The notes under the pieces were generated by a model that saw nothing but the letters and a program-made list of their open reading frames with translations, was not told the origin of the DNA and did not search any database. Shown piece after piece: positions 23,222 through 34,181 of a DNA stretch of 64,000 nt (positions are counted from its first letter, which is position 1; each line of letters starts with the position of its first letter). Where the stretch lies: positions 1 through 64,000 of the forward strand of contig SIJG01000131.1 in assembly GCA_023374025.1 (NCBI GenBank), read 5' to 3'. A program made the position numbers and the translations under genes. This DNA is from Heterodera schachtii. Its lineage: Eukaryota; Nematoda; Chromadorea; Rhabditida; Heteroderidae.

Positions 23222-26200
23222 ATGAATTTCTTATTCTGCTTTATGCATATTTATGCTTTCCTTAACACTATGCTTTTCATCTGGGCAACACCAATTAACG
23301 ATAATCAGGGTATGTTTTTTCTTAATTTTTCAAAGTTCATTCACTGATTGGTATTTAGGGGATCCAAAGAACACAGCTCTCGACCAATGTTCAAGGCAAT
23401 TAATTTAATTAAAGTGTTTTATTTATGAATTCCTATGCAATTTTCATTAAAAACACCCTAAAAATTCCAATTTTCATTTAATTGGAATAAATAATTGGAA
23501 AACAGCTCATCGTCAACTGCTGCTGGCAACCATCAAACGCATGTGCCGACACCAAAATCAAACAAATTGAAAGATCGCATCGAGGAATTATTGATCAGTG
23601 GGAAGGGGGCGGATGGGTACTTTTTGATCAAGGAGGAAGAACACGAAAAACAGGCACGGTTTAAGCATAAAAAAGTGTGGTGACCATGCTCAGATATTCC
23701 AAAACTCGCACTAAATTTACGGTGTTTTTTTCGCAAAAAACTATTGGGTTCCAATTAGAGACCGGTACGACAGATTTATCCGTTCGATATATATTGAACT
23801 TTTCAATATATATTCTCGATCAAAAAAGCGACCGACAAAATTTTCTTATTTCTTGATATAGATATTTTTCGTTTTTTTAATTTAAAAATATTGAAAGAAT
23901 CACTTGTACTGTCTGCTAGTTCGAATAAAAAAATATTTCAACTGGATGCCTATATTTTAAATGGAAAAAACACTCTTTAGTGCTGTTTTTGACCGAAAAT
24001 TTCATAAACTCTAGATTCAAACCAATAGTTTAGTATCCCTGGTTCGAGACCGAAACCACAAAAAGCGGAGAATCTCAGTTTCGAGTCGATTACCATAGAC
24101 CGAAATTCTCGGACAGTACGTAAAATTTCCTATATTTTTAGCAGCTTTTTCGCGTACATAAATCGATACTTTCGGCCGCTTCCACGGTTTTCAAGACAGT
24201 GTTCAACGGTGATCAAACGAAAACTCCACTGACAGCTGGAAGCGGTAAGCCATTGACAATTGTCTCCAAAATTGTCCCCGGCGGCGCTTGTCGGCACGGT
24301 GCTATGTCAACCGACGAAAAGTGCAAAATTTAATTCAAAGGAGCGAATAATTTTCAGAAATATAATCCTCTTCAAGAACCGACAAAAATTGCATTTCATG
24401 AAGATTGGCTAATAAATTTTTAGAAAATAACTTATGCATTCGTAATTTTTTGAAATCTAAAATTCTTGGTATTGTTTAAAAATGCCATTTAGCCATTGTT
24501 TTGATTTTTAGTCAATAACATTTAATATTTTTGTGGTTTTGAGCAATTTTTTTTTTTGGCAGTTTTTAGTCCATATTTTGGTCCAATATGGCTATTTTTC
24601 GGGAATTTTGTCAATATTTTGATCCTTTTTGGGATTTTGAAAATTTAGATAACAACAACCCCATAGTGGTAACGGATGTCAATATTTTTGCATTCAACAC
24701 AATTGTTGCGCTACATTTACACGGATGATTTGGATGAATTGGAATTGCCAAATTTGTTCTCTGTGTTTTACGCCGGTTGGCACACCAATTTAATTGCAAT
24801 TTTCAATATTATTTATATAAAAATTTAATATTTCATGAAATTCAGCGAAAAAATATAAAGTTCTCGGCTTGTATCTCCGATGCTTTGACCAAATGGACAA
24901 AAGAGCGATCAAAATTTTCCGATCATTCAATTTTTTGTCAATTAATCAAGAATTGTTGTGCGATTTGTTGGAGCGTGATCAGCTGGTGATCAATGAAATT
25001 GAAATTTGGAATGCTGTAAAAATTGGAGGAATTTTTAAAATATTATTCAACTAGATAGAGGCTGGATTTATAAAAATTTAGAAATTTGGACATTTTAAGG
25101 TGATCAAAGTCTTACCCGCATTTCCGTCGAAGAAAATTTTGAAATTTTTGTATGATTAACAAAAAAAAAATTCAGGACAAAAATGCCAATTTTTAGGTTT
25201 TTTAGCTGGGAAAGCAAAAAAAAAAAAAAAAAGCATAAAATTTTTCAAAAGACGCGAACCCTCCAAAAACTATAGAATGAGCATAACTTCATTAATTCTG
25301 GGCTCTATAATTAAAGGCCTTTATTTTAATCTTGTTTTTAATTTTAAAAGGCACTCCGTTGGGCGGACAATCAGTGCCATAAAAATGGCAAAGAAATTAC
25401 GGGAGCAAATCGTCGGGAAATGCTTGGCCCGGCACTGTTCAAGATCCGGTTTCCGACCATCTCTCATGAAGATTTTTCAAGAATTATTGGTATGTCAAAA
25501 CTTTTAAATTAAATTTTCACACACATTGGCATGAGCCTGTTTCTTTTTTTTAAATTCAGTGCCATCCGCCGTGTTGATAGAGGACGAGCTGATCAATGCT
25601 TATAAATATTATTCGCTTCCGCGCGAAAATGTGCCAATTTTTCCCACAAAATTCCGCGCTTTAAGCAGCTGCAAGCTGATTTTAGAAATTAAGAATTTTT
25701 CTGAATTTGAAAAAAGCACAAAATCCTATGATCATCACATCAGCCACCCGTTCTTTCCACAAGGACTTGAATTGGTCATCCGAGCAAATATTATGGAATC
25801 TTATGACGAATTCGTGAAAACTTATGTGTATTATTTGGGCTTTTTTCTGAAAACCGACCCATCCACCGGAAGCACTGGTAAAGAATGAATTCAAATGTTT
25901 TTTGGGGTAATTATACCGCCGATGGTCTCGCCCAAGGGGTTAACTCCGTCCCGCCAACCAGGGGTGGGACGCGACCGCGATTCGCGGCTTTTTTTTCCGC
26001 CATTCGCGACCGCGGCAATTTGAATCCGCGACCGCGGGATTTTTTTTACGCGGCGCGCCGCGATTTTATTTTAAGGGAAAAAAGGTCTTTTTATGAAATG
26101 CTGAGAAATAATCGGGCCCATTTTTTGGAAAAAATCTGTTAGCAATTTACACTCAAAGCATCAATATTTTATTTAAAATTGAAAATAATTAAAAAAGACA

Positions 26201-27699
26201 TAAAAATATCGATGTTTAAAAATAGAATTTTTTGAATTTTTAAATGCGCGCTTCGCGGTAATTTGAATCCGCGATGCGCGATCCGCGACCGCGGGATTTT
26301 TCTGTCCGCGACCAACCCTTGCCGCCAACTCCGTCACAGCCAAGTTTAGGAAGACATCTTTTTTTTTCTCAGTTGAACAACCTTAAAAGCTTGATATCAT
26401 TCGAAATCTCTGGATGTATTGAAGATATTTGTAAGCTTTTTTGAAGTGATTAAGCAGTCGCTCACCAAAAAGTTCTCGCTTGAAAGCTGCAAAAAACTGA
26501 AAAATGTTTTTATAAATTTTTTAAATTTTTTTGCATCGTTGCGAATTATATGAGGCGAACTAATAGAGCTTATTAAGAGCTTTTGAATCATCATACTAAG
26601 TTTGTTGTATTTGGTGTCAGCAATGAAAAAAGTTATGATTAGGGTGGGGATTTTTATTTATTTAAATATTTTTTCTTCACCTTTATTTTGATGAAAATGC
26701 ACGAAAAACATAACGTTTAGCCGAAAATGTTTAGTTTTAACGTCAATATTCCATAAATATAAAAAAATATTTTCCAATAAATAAAATACGAAAATATTTT
26801 GCATTTTATAAATATTTGGGCATTTTTGGGTTTTTTAAGAAATTTCTTAATAAAATGCAGCAAAAACGAAAAAAATACACCCCTACGAATTAAACGTTCG
26901 GAAAAACTTAAAAAATAGATAATGTTTCAAAATATTTTTTAAAAATAAAAATTTAAAAAAATTAAAAAAAGATTTGAAAAAGTCGCATCCAAATTTAAAA
27001 ATATTTTTCTTAAATATTTATTTAAATATTTCGGGGTTTTTTTTGTAAATATAAATTCTTACCCTCGTTATGGTGCTAAAAACATGGCTGGGACGGAATT
27101 GGTGAGCTGGAATTGGCCCGTTCCGCGCCCACACCTTTTCCTTGGTAATAAAAAAAGTTTGATGTCCTAAAAAAGCAGTCCGATAAATATTTTTTGGGGT
27201 TTTTGGGGTTGCTGATCAACGGGGATTGCTGGACGGGAAACGGGGACATGATCCACGGGTTTTCCCGCGGGAATTCTGTTCCCGCAGTCCTAATCACTAT
27301 TAAATAGTATGGTATTTGTACATTCACATTACTCGGGCCGGCAGAAACTAGTGCCGACAAAGGGCCACGGTTAACATAAAACAATGAATTAAATGTAAAA
27401 AATTAAGGGCGAAATTGGAGCCGTAAATTTTCGGCCACTTTTTCAATTCTATCATTAAACGACGATCTGATGAATAACAAAAAGCTAAATGGAGTTTTTG
27501 ACGCAAAAACCCCGCGGGATTATGGATTCTATCAGTTCATTTCAATTTGGGTAATATAAACAAACACTAATTGAAACAAGACAACCATAACAATTAGAAA
27601 TTAATTAAGCAATTGATGAATTCGGGCAACGGACTGTACGACAAAGAGGCGGACACCGTAACTTTAGTGATCGAAGTGACTTTAGACGATGACGAGTGA
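23222..27699 (+). CDS. Signal-peptide BTB-BACK-MATH protein (BTB gene 2), 453 aa if one extra base is ignored
   Basis: Ten exons: 23222-23309, 23359-23395, 23506-23653, 24142-24244, 24649-24775, 24846-25015, 25351-25489, 25560-25877, 27408-27550 and 27610-27699. Introns 2 and 3 use GC donors; the rest are GT-AG. Signal peptide MNFLFCFMHIYAFLNTMLF. BTB: LKDRIEELLISGKGADGYFL, VHKSILSAASTVFK, VVTDVNIFAFNT. BACK: LSINQELLCDLLERDQLV, ALRWADNQCHKNGKEITG, PSAVLIEDELINAYKYYSLP. MATH: EIKNFSEFEK, FSATFSILSLNDD, DYGFYQFISIW, GLYDKEADTVTLVIEVTLDD. One extra T in exon 5 (about 24703) relative to BTB gene 4 is the only phase conflict. The BACK domain is shorter than in BTB gene 1, lacking the FPIS...NVFLA helix. 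Intron 8 is swollen by transposon insertions. Confidence 0.85.
25959..26321. mobile_element. 363-bp hAT-like element, TSD CCGCCAAC, CCGCGACCGCGG arrays
   Basis: Starts CAGGGGTGGGACGCGACC and ends GTCCGCGACCAACCCTTG. Perfect 8-bp duplication CCGCCAAC at 25951-25958 and 26322-26329. Subterminal GCGACCGCGG and AATCCGCGA units occur at both ends. It sits inside intron 8 of BTB gene 2, within what looks like an older repeat (TTAACTCCGTC ... TCCGTCACAGCC). Confidence 0.9.
26340..26640. repeat. Foldback-family repeat F4
   Basis: GATATCATTCGAAATC on the left and TTTTGAATCATCAT plus AGCAATGAAAAAAGTTATGA on the right match the arms of F2 (5104-5421). It lies in intron 8 of BTB gene 2. Confidence 0.5.
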
Positions 27700-28124
27700 T
27701 CGGTTGGGCCAGAATTATTTGTCTTCGGAAAATTGCATTTCTTCGGCCGAAAATTGGGGCACTATTTTGGAAAATACTGTATAAAAATGTGATTTCAACA
27801 GTAGTGCCAGATGAAAATTTTCAAAATCACATTTTGCCAACAAAAAATCATCATTTGGGGTCAAAAATTAGCATTTTAAATTTTTTTTATTCCAATGAAA
27901 AAACGAATAAAAATTTTAAAATTGTCAAAAATTGGTGTTTTTGCGTCTATTTCAAAAAATAAGCAAATTTCATAAGATTCTAAAAGAATAATTTTACATT
28001 TGAAATTTCTCAGAATTTGGAGCCTAGTTTTCATATTTGTTTTGCGTAAAATTTAATCGTTTTTTGTTTTTGTTCCTTCATCGCTAATTAATGTCCCCCC
28101 CCCCCCCACTCTGTTAATTGGATA
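27700..28124. other. 3' flank of BTB gene 2, no gene seen
   Basis: The first about 80 bases match 48492-48570 (TTCGGCCGAAAATT). A C-homopolymer lies at about 28094-28108. Nothing else recognised. Confidence 0.5.
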
Positions 28125-28132
28125 GTTATTTT

Positions 28133-28662
28133 CAGGGCTCCCAGATTAAAATTTTCAAAGGCCTCATTTTACAGGCAAAAAAGCCTCATTTCGGGTTCAA
28201 AAAGCCTCATTTTTACAAAATTTATTCAAAACACGCTTAAAATTTTTCAAGTGTTATATTTTTGATTGTCCATGATCAATTTGAGCAATTTTTTTAGAAA
28301 TAAGTATTTTGTGATTTTGGCACGTTTAATTTTTGAATTTAGAATAAGAATCAAGAAATTTTCGTTTTGATGACATTTAACCTAGTAAAAAATACGATAC
28401 AGGCTTTTTTCAAAATGTCGAGCTCTATTAAAAACCCAAATTATGAAATGATTGTCAAACATTATGCTATTTTATCAAAATTAATAATAAAATTTAACAA
28501 ATTCTGACGGTTTTCCCCAAAAGCCTCAAAAATCCCCAAAATTTCTCAAAAAGACTCAAAAATACTCAAAGCCGCATTTCAAAAAAAAAAAAAAAAAAAT
28601 CCCCATTGACGCATAAAAATAAACCACAAAATGAGGTTAAATCCTCAGATCTGGGAGCCCTG
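28133..28662. mobile_element. 530-bp hAT-like element, TSD GTTATTTT, GCCTCATTT arrays
   Basis: Starts CAGGGCTCCCAGAT and ends ATCTGGGAGCCCTG (14-bp perfect TIR). Perfect duplication GTTATTTT at 28125-28132 and 28663-28670. The left end has AAAGCCTCATTT units and the right end AAAAGCCTCAAAA/ACTCAAAA units. No coding capacity. Confidence 0.93.
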
Positions 28663-28670
28663 GTTATTTT

Positions 28671-29473
28671 GGAGATAATGGTTTTTTGCTGATACATTCA
28701 TTAATTCATCAATAGTTTACGCGTTAAATAACTTATCCATATTTTTAGAAATTATGATGATTAAAATATTTTTAAAATTTTGAAATATTTCAAAAAAACA
28801 AATAATCTAATGACATAAGAAGCAACTTCCTATACAACTTTGACCGTATTTACATTACAATAAATCATGACTACAGAATTCCTTAGAGAAAATATAAGAA
28901 AATTGAAGAAAAAAAATACACCCCTAAAAAACCAAATTTTCTTGCCATTTTTTATAGTATTTTGAAAATTTCTTTATTTATTTGAAATGCCGAAAGTAGC
29001 AAAATCAAATTCTTCATTAAGTTGTCATTGGATTTCGAAGTTCCCTGCTGGAACTTATTCAATTGATGGAAAATTTATCTGTTGTCAATGATGCCTTCAA
29101 CAAGTTTTTGTTTTGACAACAGAACAGCGTCGGAAACTCCGGGAATTATATTACAATTTTCAGTGTAAATTAGTAAAATATGCACCGAAATATGCATTTT
29201 CGGTATAAATTAAAATTGTAAAATACTATTGGAAAAAACGCTTTTTAACTGGAAATTAAATTGTATTGTAAAACAGTATATTTTCATGAAATTAAATTGC
29301 AATTGTATAAAACATGAACTATAAAAATGCATATTTTTCGGTCATAAATTACAATTAAACTACTATCTGAAAATGTATATAATTTTACAACTCAAATTGT
29401 TGATTGAAAAAACAAAGTGCTTTAAAAAGTAGGGAAACGGAAAAAAAATTGGGGCTTTAAATATCTACATTAT
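28671..29473. other. Intergenic, AT-rich; element remnant
   Basis: AAAATACACCCCTAAAAA at about 28915 is the conserved internal junction of the hAT-like elements. 29150-29400 has repeated ACTATTGGAAAA/TTACAATT blocks like those at 21060-21400 and 42560-42740. No gene seen. Confidence 0.4.
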
Positions 29474-30110
29474 TAGGGATCATTTATTTATGTAAGAAAA
29501 ATCGCGAAATATGTAAATAAAATATGTATAAAAAACACTGAAATATGTATGAAATATGTACAAAAATCTAGAAATATGTAGTAAAATATGTAAATAAAAT
29601 TTTTTAAATGCTGTTTTTTGGGAAAAAAAATTCATTCTAAAGGGTGAAACAGGCACAAATTGCCATAAAAATGACCTAAATAAGCTTAGAATTATCTTTT
29701 AGTAATTTAAAAATTAATTTATTTATATCCCATTTTTGAAAAAAAAACTATTTTTTGGGGCACATTTTCAAAAAAAATTTTTTACTTTTCGCAAAAAATT
29801 TCTATAAATTCTCAAAATTTTTGAAAAAAAATTGCGAAATTTTGGATATTTTTGGGGGTATTTCATAAAAAATTCCCTAAAAATTCTCAAAAAATGCAAA
29901 ATATGTACAAAAAAAATGTGAAAAAGTCCAAAATATGTATAAAAATATGTACATATGTAATATGTAGAAAAATCCGAAAATATGTAAAAATATGTAAATA
30001 AAAGTCCCAACTTTTGTTCGCAAACACAAAAAAGAAAGTGTTTTTACTACTAATTAGAGCATGGAGAATCCAGGAAAAAAACATGTATTTACATAAAAAA
30101 ATGATCCCTA
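29474..30110. mobile_element. 637-bp hAT-like element, TSD TACATTAT, AATATGTA arrays
   Basis: Starts TAGGGATCATTTATTTATGT and ends ACATAAAAAAATGATCCCTA. Perfect duplication TACATTAT at 29466-29473 and 30111-30118. Both ends are filled with AAATATGTA units in inverted symmetry. Non-coding. Confidence 0.93.
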
Positions 30111-30118
30111 TACATTAT

Positions 30119-31320
30119 ACTACATTAACGCGGATTTATTTTCTTTATTGAAGCTAAAATTTTCGCTTTTTTAAAAATTCCTTTGTCGGTGACACAACAA
30201 TTTTGCATTAAAATATGCTGCTGGAGGCTTTTCCCCCATTTTTTGTCCTCATTTTATTGATCGCTTTTCCATCGGCTGATTCCGTCAAAATGTCAAAATC
30301 ACAGCGATCACAACAGAAAGCAGTGAATAGTCAGTCAGTCACTTCCATTTTGGGGACACAAAGCAATATTCATTTTTAGTCATTAATCAAATTCTCACAT
30401 CAAGAATATCTAACCAAAAACCTCATTTGTTAGTTTAATTATTGGACAAAATGACAGCAATTAGCGCCAATAAAGATTGCACTTTATCTCTATCTATCTA
30501 TATCCATCCTATCAAACAAAGCCTTATCATTTATATAATTTTTATAAATCATTTCTTTCCATATACACTACTCATAAATACAGTATTCCAACCTTTTTCA
30601 ATACTGATTCATTTCATTATTTATTCTTTTAATACTAATTTAATTATCAAGTCATTTTACACCAAAAGTCCGGTGAAAAATGTTCAAAAAAAGTGGAATA
30701 ATTCTCGTTGATTTGTGATGAGTTGGCCAATAAAAAATTATTTATCGTTTATCGGTGCACATAATCTCTGCTGCATAATGTGTGGCCGTTGGTCCGCTTT
30801 TACTTCGGCTGGTGGCTTTTCGTTTTTTGCCCTGTTTTTTGTCCCCAATTTGCCATCACTTTTTTTCCATCGATCACACGTCGCCACAGAAATTCAGTGA
30901 TTGGTTTAACTAAATTTATTCCATCAATATTTGCTCATTCCATTTTTATTTAAGCCTTCGGAGTGGAATATTTTTATACATTAATTATCATAAATAAAAC
31001 AAATCGGCATATTTTATTATTAAAAACAAAAAATTTATCGCTTTTCGACCTGAGGAATTTTCTCTATTTTTTCAATAATCTTAATTTCAGTTCCATGCTT
31101 TCAAACTAATTTTCGTTTCGCTTCTCGAGTGTTGGTTAACTTTCATTAGACATATTCCATGGTTTAATTATGTTAAATGGGCCAAAGAGTAGGCGAATTG
31201 TTTAACTCTAAAGACATTAAAAAATGAACTGCAAAAAAAACATGCCAAAATTAGCCGATAAATTTTAATTTTATAAAAAAGTATAAATTTGTATTAAGCA
31301 CAAATTTTTAAATATTAATT
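30119..31320. other. Conserved upstream region of copy B (inverted relative to A and C)
   Basis: 30163-30345 is the reverse complement of the 12785-12900 and 38875-38995 blocks (CTTTTCCCCCATTTTTTG, ATTGATCGCTTTTCCATC). 30715-30900 mirrors 11985-12145. No protein supported. Confidence 0.5.
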
Positions 31321-33525
31321 ATGTCTGTGCTTCATCTTCTGCTGCTCCTTGCGCTTCAATTTGACTTTGGTGACCAAAGTGAGCGCATTTTACGCGGCAA
31401 TTTCAGCATGAAATTTATGTGCGGCAAAAGTTTGCCCGCCACGGGCCGACTTCAGATGAAATTCATTGCCAAAACTTTGGTAATTAATTTTATTTAAATT
31501 TAATTTATCGTATGAAATTCATTGCCAAAACTCTGGTAATGAATTAATTAATTTAAAATTTCATTTGTGTCGGGTGGGGGTAGATAGGGGATTTATTATA
31601 CATATTTTTCAACCTCCTCGGGAATAGGGCTGCTCGAAATTCTCGGTCTCGACTCCCGAGTCGAGATTTTTTTCGATTTTTTGTGTCTTGGTCTCGAGTC
31701 TCAGGGTCAAATCCCGGTTTCGGTCGGGTTGGCGTGGGGGACAGGGATGGTCCGAGGCACCAAAAATTTTCGGTAAGTCGGAATTCCAACCCCAAAATGT
31801 CGGAATTCCATGCCATTCCTGGTGGGGGGGGGGAGAGATAAGGGATGTATTTATTCATTAACACTCCTTAGCAGGAATAGGGTACTAATGGAAGGGGGGG
31901 AGGCCTATAGGGCTATATTTGTTTTGTTTTTTTAAATTTAAGTTAGTGAGTCGGGAATCGATCGTTTTCGACACTGTGTTGGACTGGGAAGATGGAGGAG
32001 AATTTGTTCAAAATGTCACTTCCAAAGTTGAGGTTATGCAGGCCATTGGCTATGAAATACAGCTTAAATTTCGCACTAATTGCTCTATTTTGAACGAAAT
32101 TGGCGAGGTAAAGGCAAAATTTAAATAATTTTAAAAATAATAATTTTATAATATGAAAAGACAATTTTTAATTTGAAAAAGATACAGTGCATAATGTGCA
32201 ATTTTTTATGCAATTTCCAAAAAATTTTCCGTTGACATTTAATTATTTTTAAATTTTCCTCGTATAGATTTTGGCTAATGGTTTTATTAGCTCAACAAAT
32301 TTGAATTTGCATATAAAATTTTTTATTTTTTAGTGCTGTGCCAACGACTTTATTTTCCACGACCACACCTTTGGAATAGGACTAAGAAGATTTGGAAACA
32401 AACATTGGTTTAACAATGATTTCTCCAGAGATACTGTAGTGAAAAGTTCAAAATACGGTGGAAATTGTGTCTATTCGCTGGGTATGAAGAACCCAGCAGA
32501 TGAGCAAGGTGTGCTATAAAAAATTTAAAGAAATTTGAAAATTTTATTAATTTATTGCAGCAGATTTATTAGTGTCAGTTTTTGAGATTTTTCACATTCA
32601 AAAATTAAATCCAGAAATAAATTTGAAAAAAAAGAAATATTTAAATTCATTTAAATTAATATACCAATTTTTCAGGACCTTCGAATACGATTGACCTTGC
32701 GGATTTACTGAATAATGAACAAAGATATGGCAAATTTTTTGATGGGTATGTTTTAAAAATTTCGGATTCTTTTGAAAATTTACTCACTGAGAAGGATGTT
32801 GCTCCCCGACATATTTTTAAATTTTCCCATCCATTCCCGACAAATTTCGTCGGGGAATTTCCACCTCCCCCGATCCTCGATTTGTCACCCCGAGGGTTGG
32901 AGAGATAACGCGCGGCCAAACATTTTCGGCATTTATTCTTATTATTATAACTTTTTTTTTAATTTGACTAAATTTTTTTTTGGCAAATTGTCGGATTTAC
33001 GAAACGACTCTAACACATTTTAAAGCAATTAATTCATTTAAATATTTTATTTTTTAAATCTTGAAAATTTAGAACACACATTTGGTTCCAAGTAATGCGC
33101 GTTTGTTCGCCAAAGGATGACGTCATCGACAAGCCCGACGACGAATTGCCAAAATGGCCAATCTGTGATCCGATCCGTTATGGCCTTCAAAACAAATCCT
33201 ATGAGCTCGACTCTGAGCTTCAAGTGCTGTCAATTTTTGATAAAATTCTTACCATCCTAAAATAGGAGCCCCATGGCTTTTTTCAACTGCCCTCGAAAGG
33301 GGGGACACTAAAATTTTTTTTCCTAAAATAATTAAGTAATTTAGAGCAATGAAATTATGAAAAAAAAATTTAAAAAATTTAAAAAATTCTCAATATTTTT
33401 TATTATGAAATTAAAAAAAAACATCTATTTAAAATAATCCAATTTTTATGCAGAAAATTCCTGTGCAAGAGGCTTGCCCTCAGGGCACTCATCAGAGTTG
33501 CGAGCCATGTGTAGAGAAAAGATGA
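31321..33525 (+). CDS. Six-exon secreted protein, copy B, 263 aa
   Basis: Exons 31321-31479, 31943-32107, 32334-32508, 32676-32745, 33073-33223 and 33454-33525; all GT-AG, phases agree, 792 bases with one stop. Signal peptide MSVLHLLLLLALQFDFG. Shared blocks with copy A: FMCGKSLPATGRLQMKF, FDTVLDWEDGGEFVQNVTSK, CCANDFIFHDHTFGIGL, KYGGNCVYSL, GPSNTIDLADLLN, RVCSPKDDVI, WPICDPIRYG, CPQGTHQSCEPC. Exon 3 is 58 codons, between those of A (56) and C (74). A duplicate of the end of exon 1 (ATGAAATTCATTGCCAAAAC) lies in intron 1 at about 31513-31540. It converges on copy C with 656 bases between stops. Function unknown. Confidence 0.85.
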
Positions 33526-33684
33526 AAAGACAGATGAGCACAAATTGTTGTAATTAGTTGAACAGAAAAAATATTATAAATTTGAAGGCATTGCTTACAG
33601 TACCATTTGTACAATTTAATAGCCAAATTATGGTAATAAATTTGTCTTTTTTTAAAGAAATGGTAATCTTTGAAGGGTCGGGGT

Positions 33685-33960
33685 CGTTTTCGCGTGGGCC
33701 GAGTTTTTGAACTATAACTTTTTTCACTGTCAACCAAATCCAACAATTTTGGTTGGTATCATTCGATAGCACAAAGTGTCCTCTAATGGCCTGCAAAATT
33801 GTGAAAAATTACATTAAAGTTATGGCCTGAAAACTTCAAAAAACTGCTTTTCTAAACATTTTTGGCTATAACTTTTTTGAACCTTCACAAATAATTTTTC
33901 ACAATTTTAGAGGATTGCTAGGGCTATCTAATGATACCAAATTAGGAATGTAAATTTTAG
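33685..33960. repeat. Foldback-family repeat F3 between copies B and C
   Basis: Homologous to 280-545 in the opposite orientation (CGCGTGGGCCGAG, CTATAACTTTTTT, TTTCTAAACATTTTTGGC). It lies about 160 bases past the stop of copy B, just as F1 lies past the stop of copy D. Confidence 0.6.
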
Positions 33961-34181
33961 TTTTTCACAATTTTTAAAATGGTGAAACAGATGACGCTTG
34001 AAAAAAACCTAAAATTCTTGCCTTAATAAATATTTAAGAAAAATATCATTTAGATTTTTTAAATCAAAAAGAATAATATTGGTTAAATTTTATCATAATA
34101 GGCTTTTAAATTGCAAATATAATTCATGGAATAATAAATCATCAATCAATTTCATATTTTCCCTTTTAACAAATAAGCTAA

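Noticed and set aside
29768..30084. Phe/Tyr-rich open frames on the minus strand
   Set aside because: They are translations of AAATATGTA arrays inside the element at 29474-30110.
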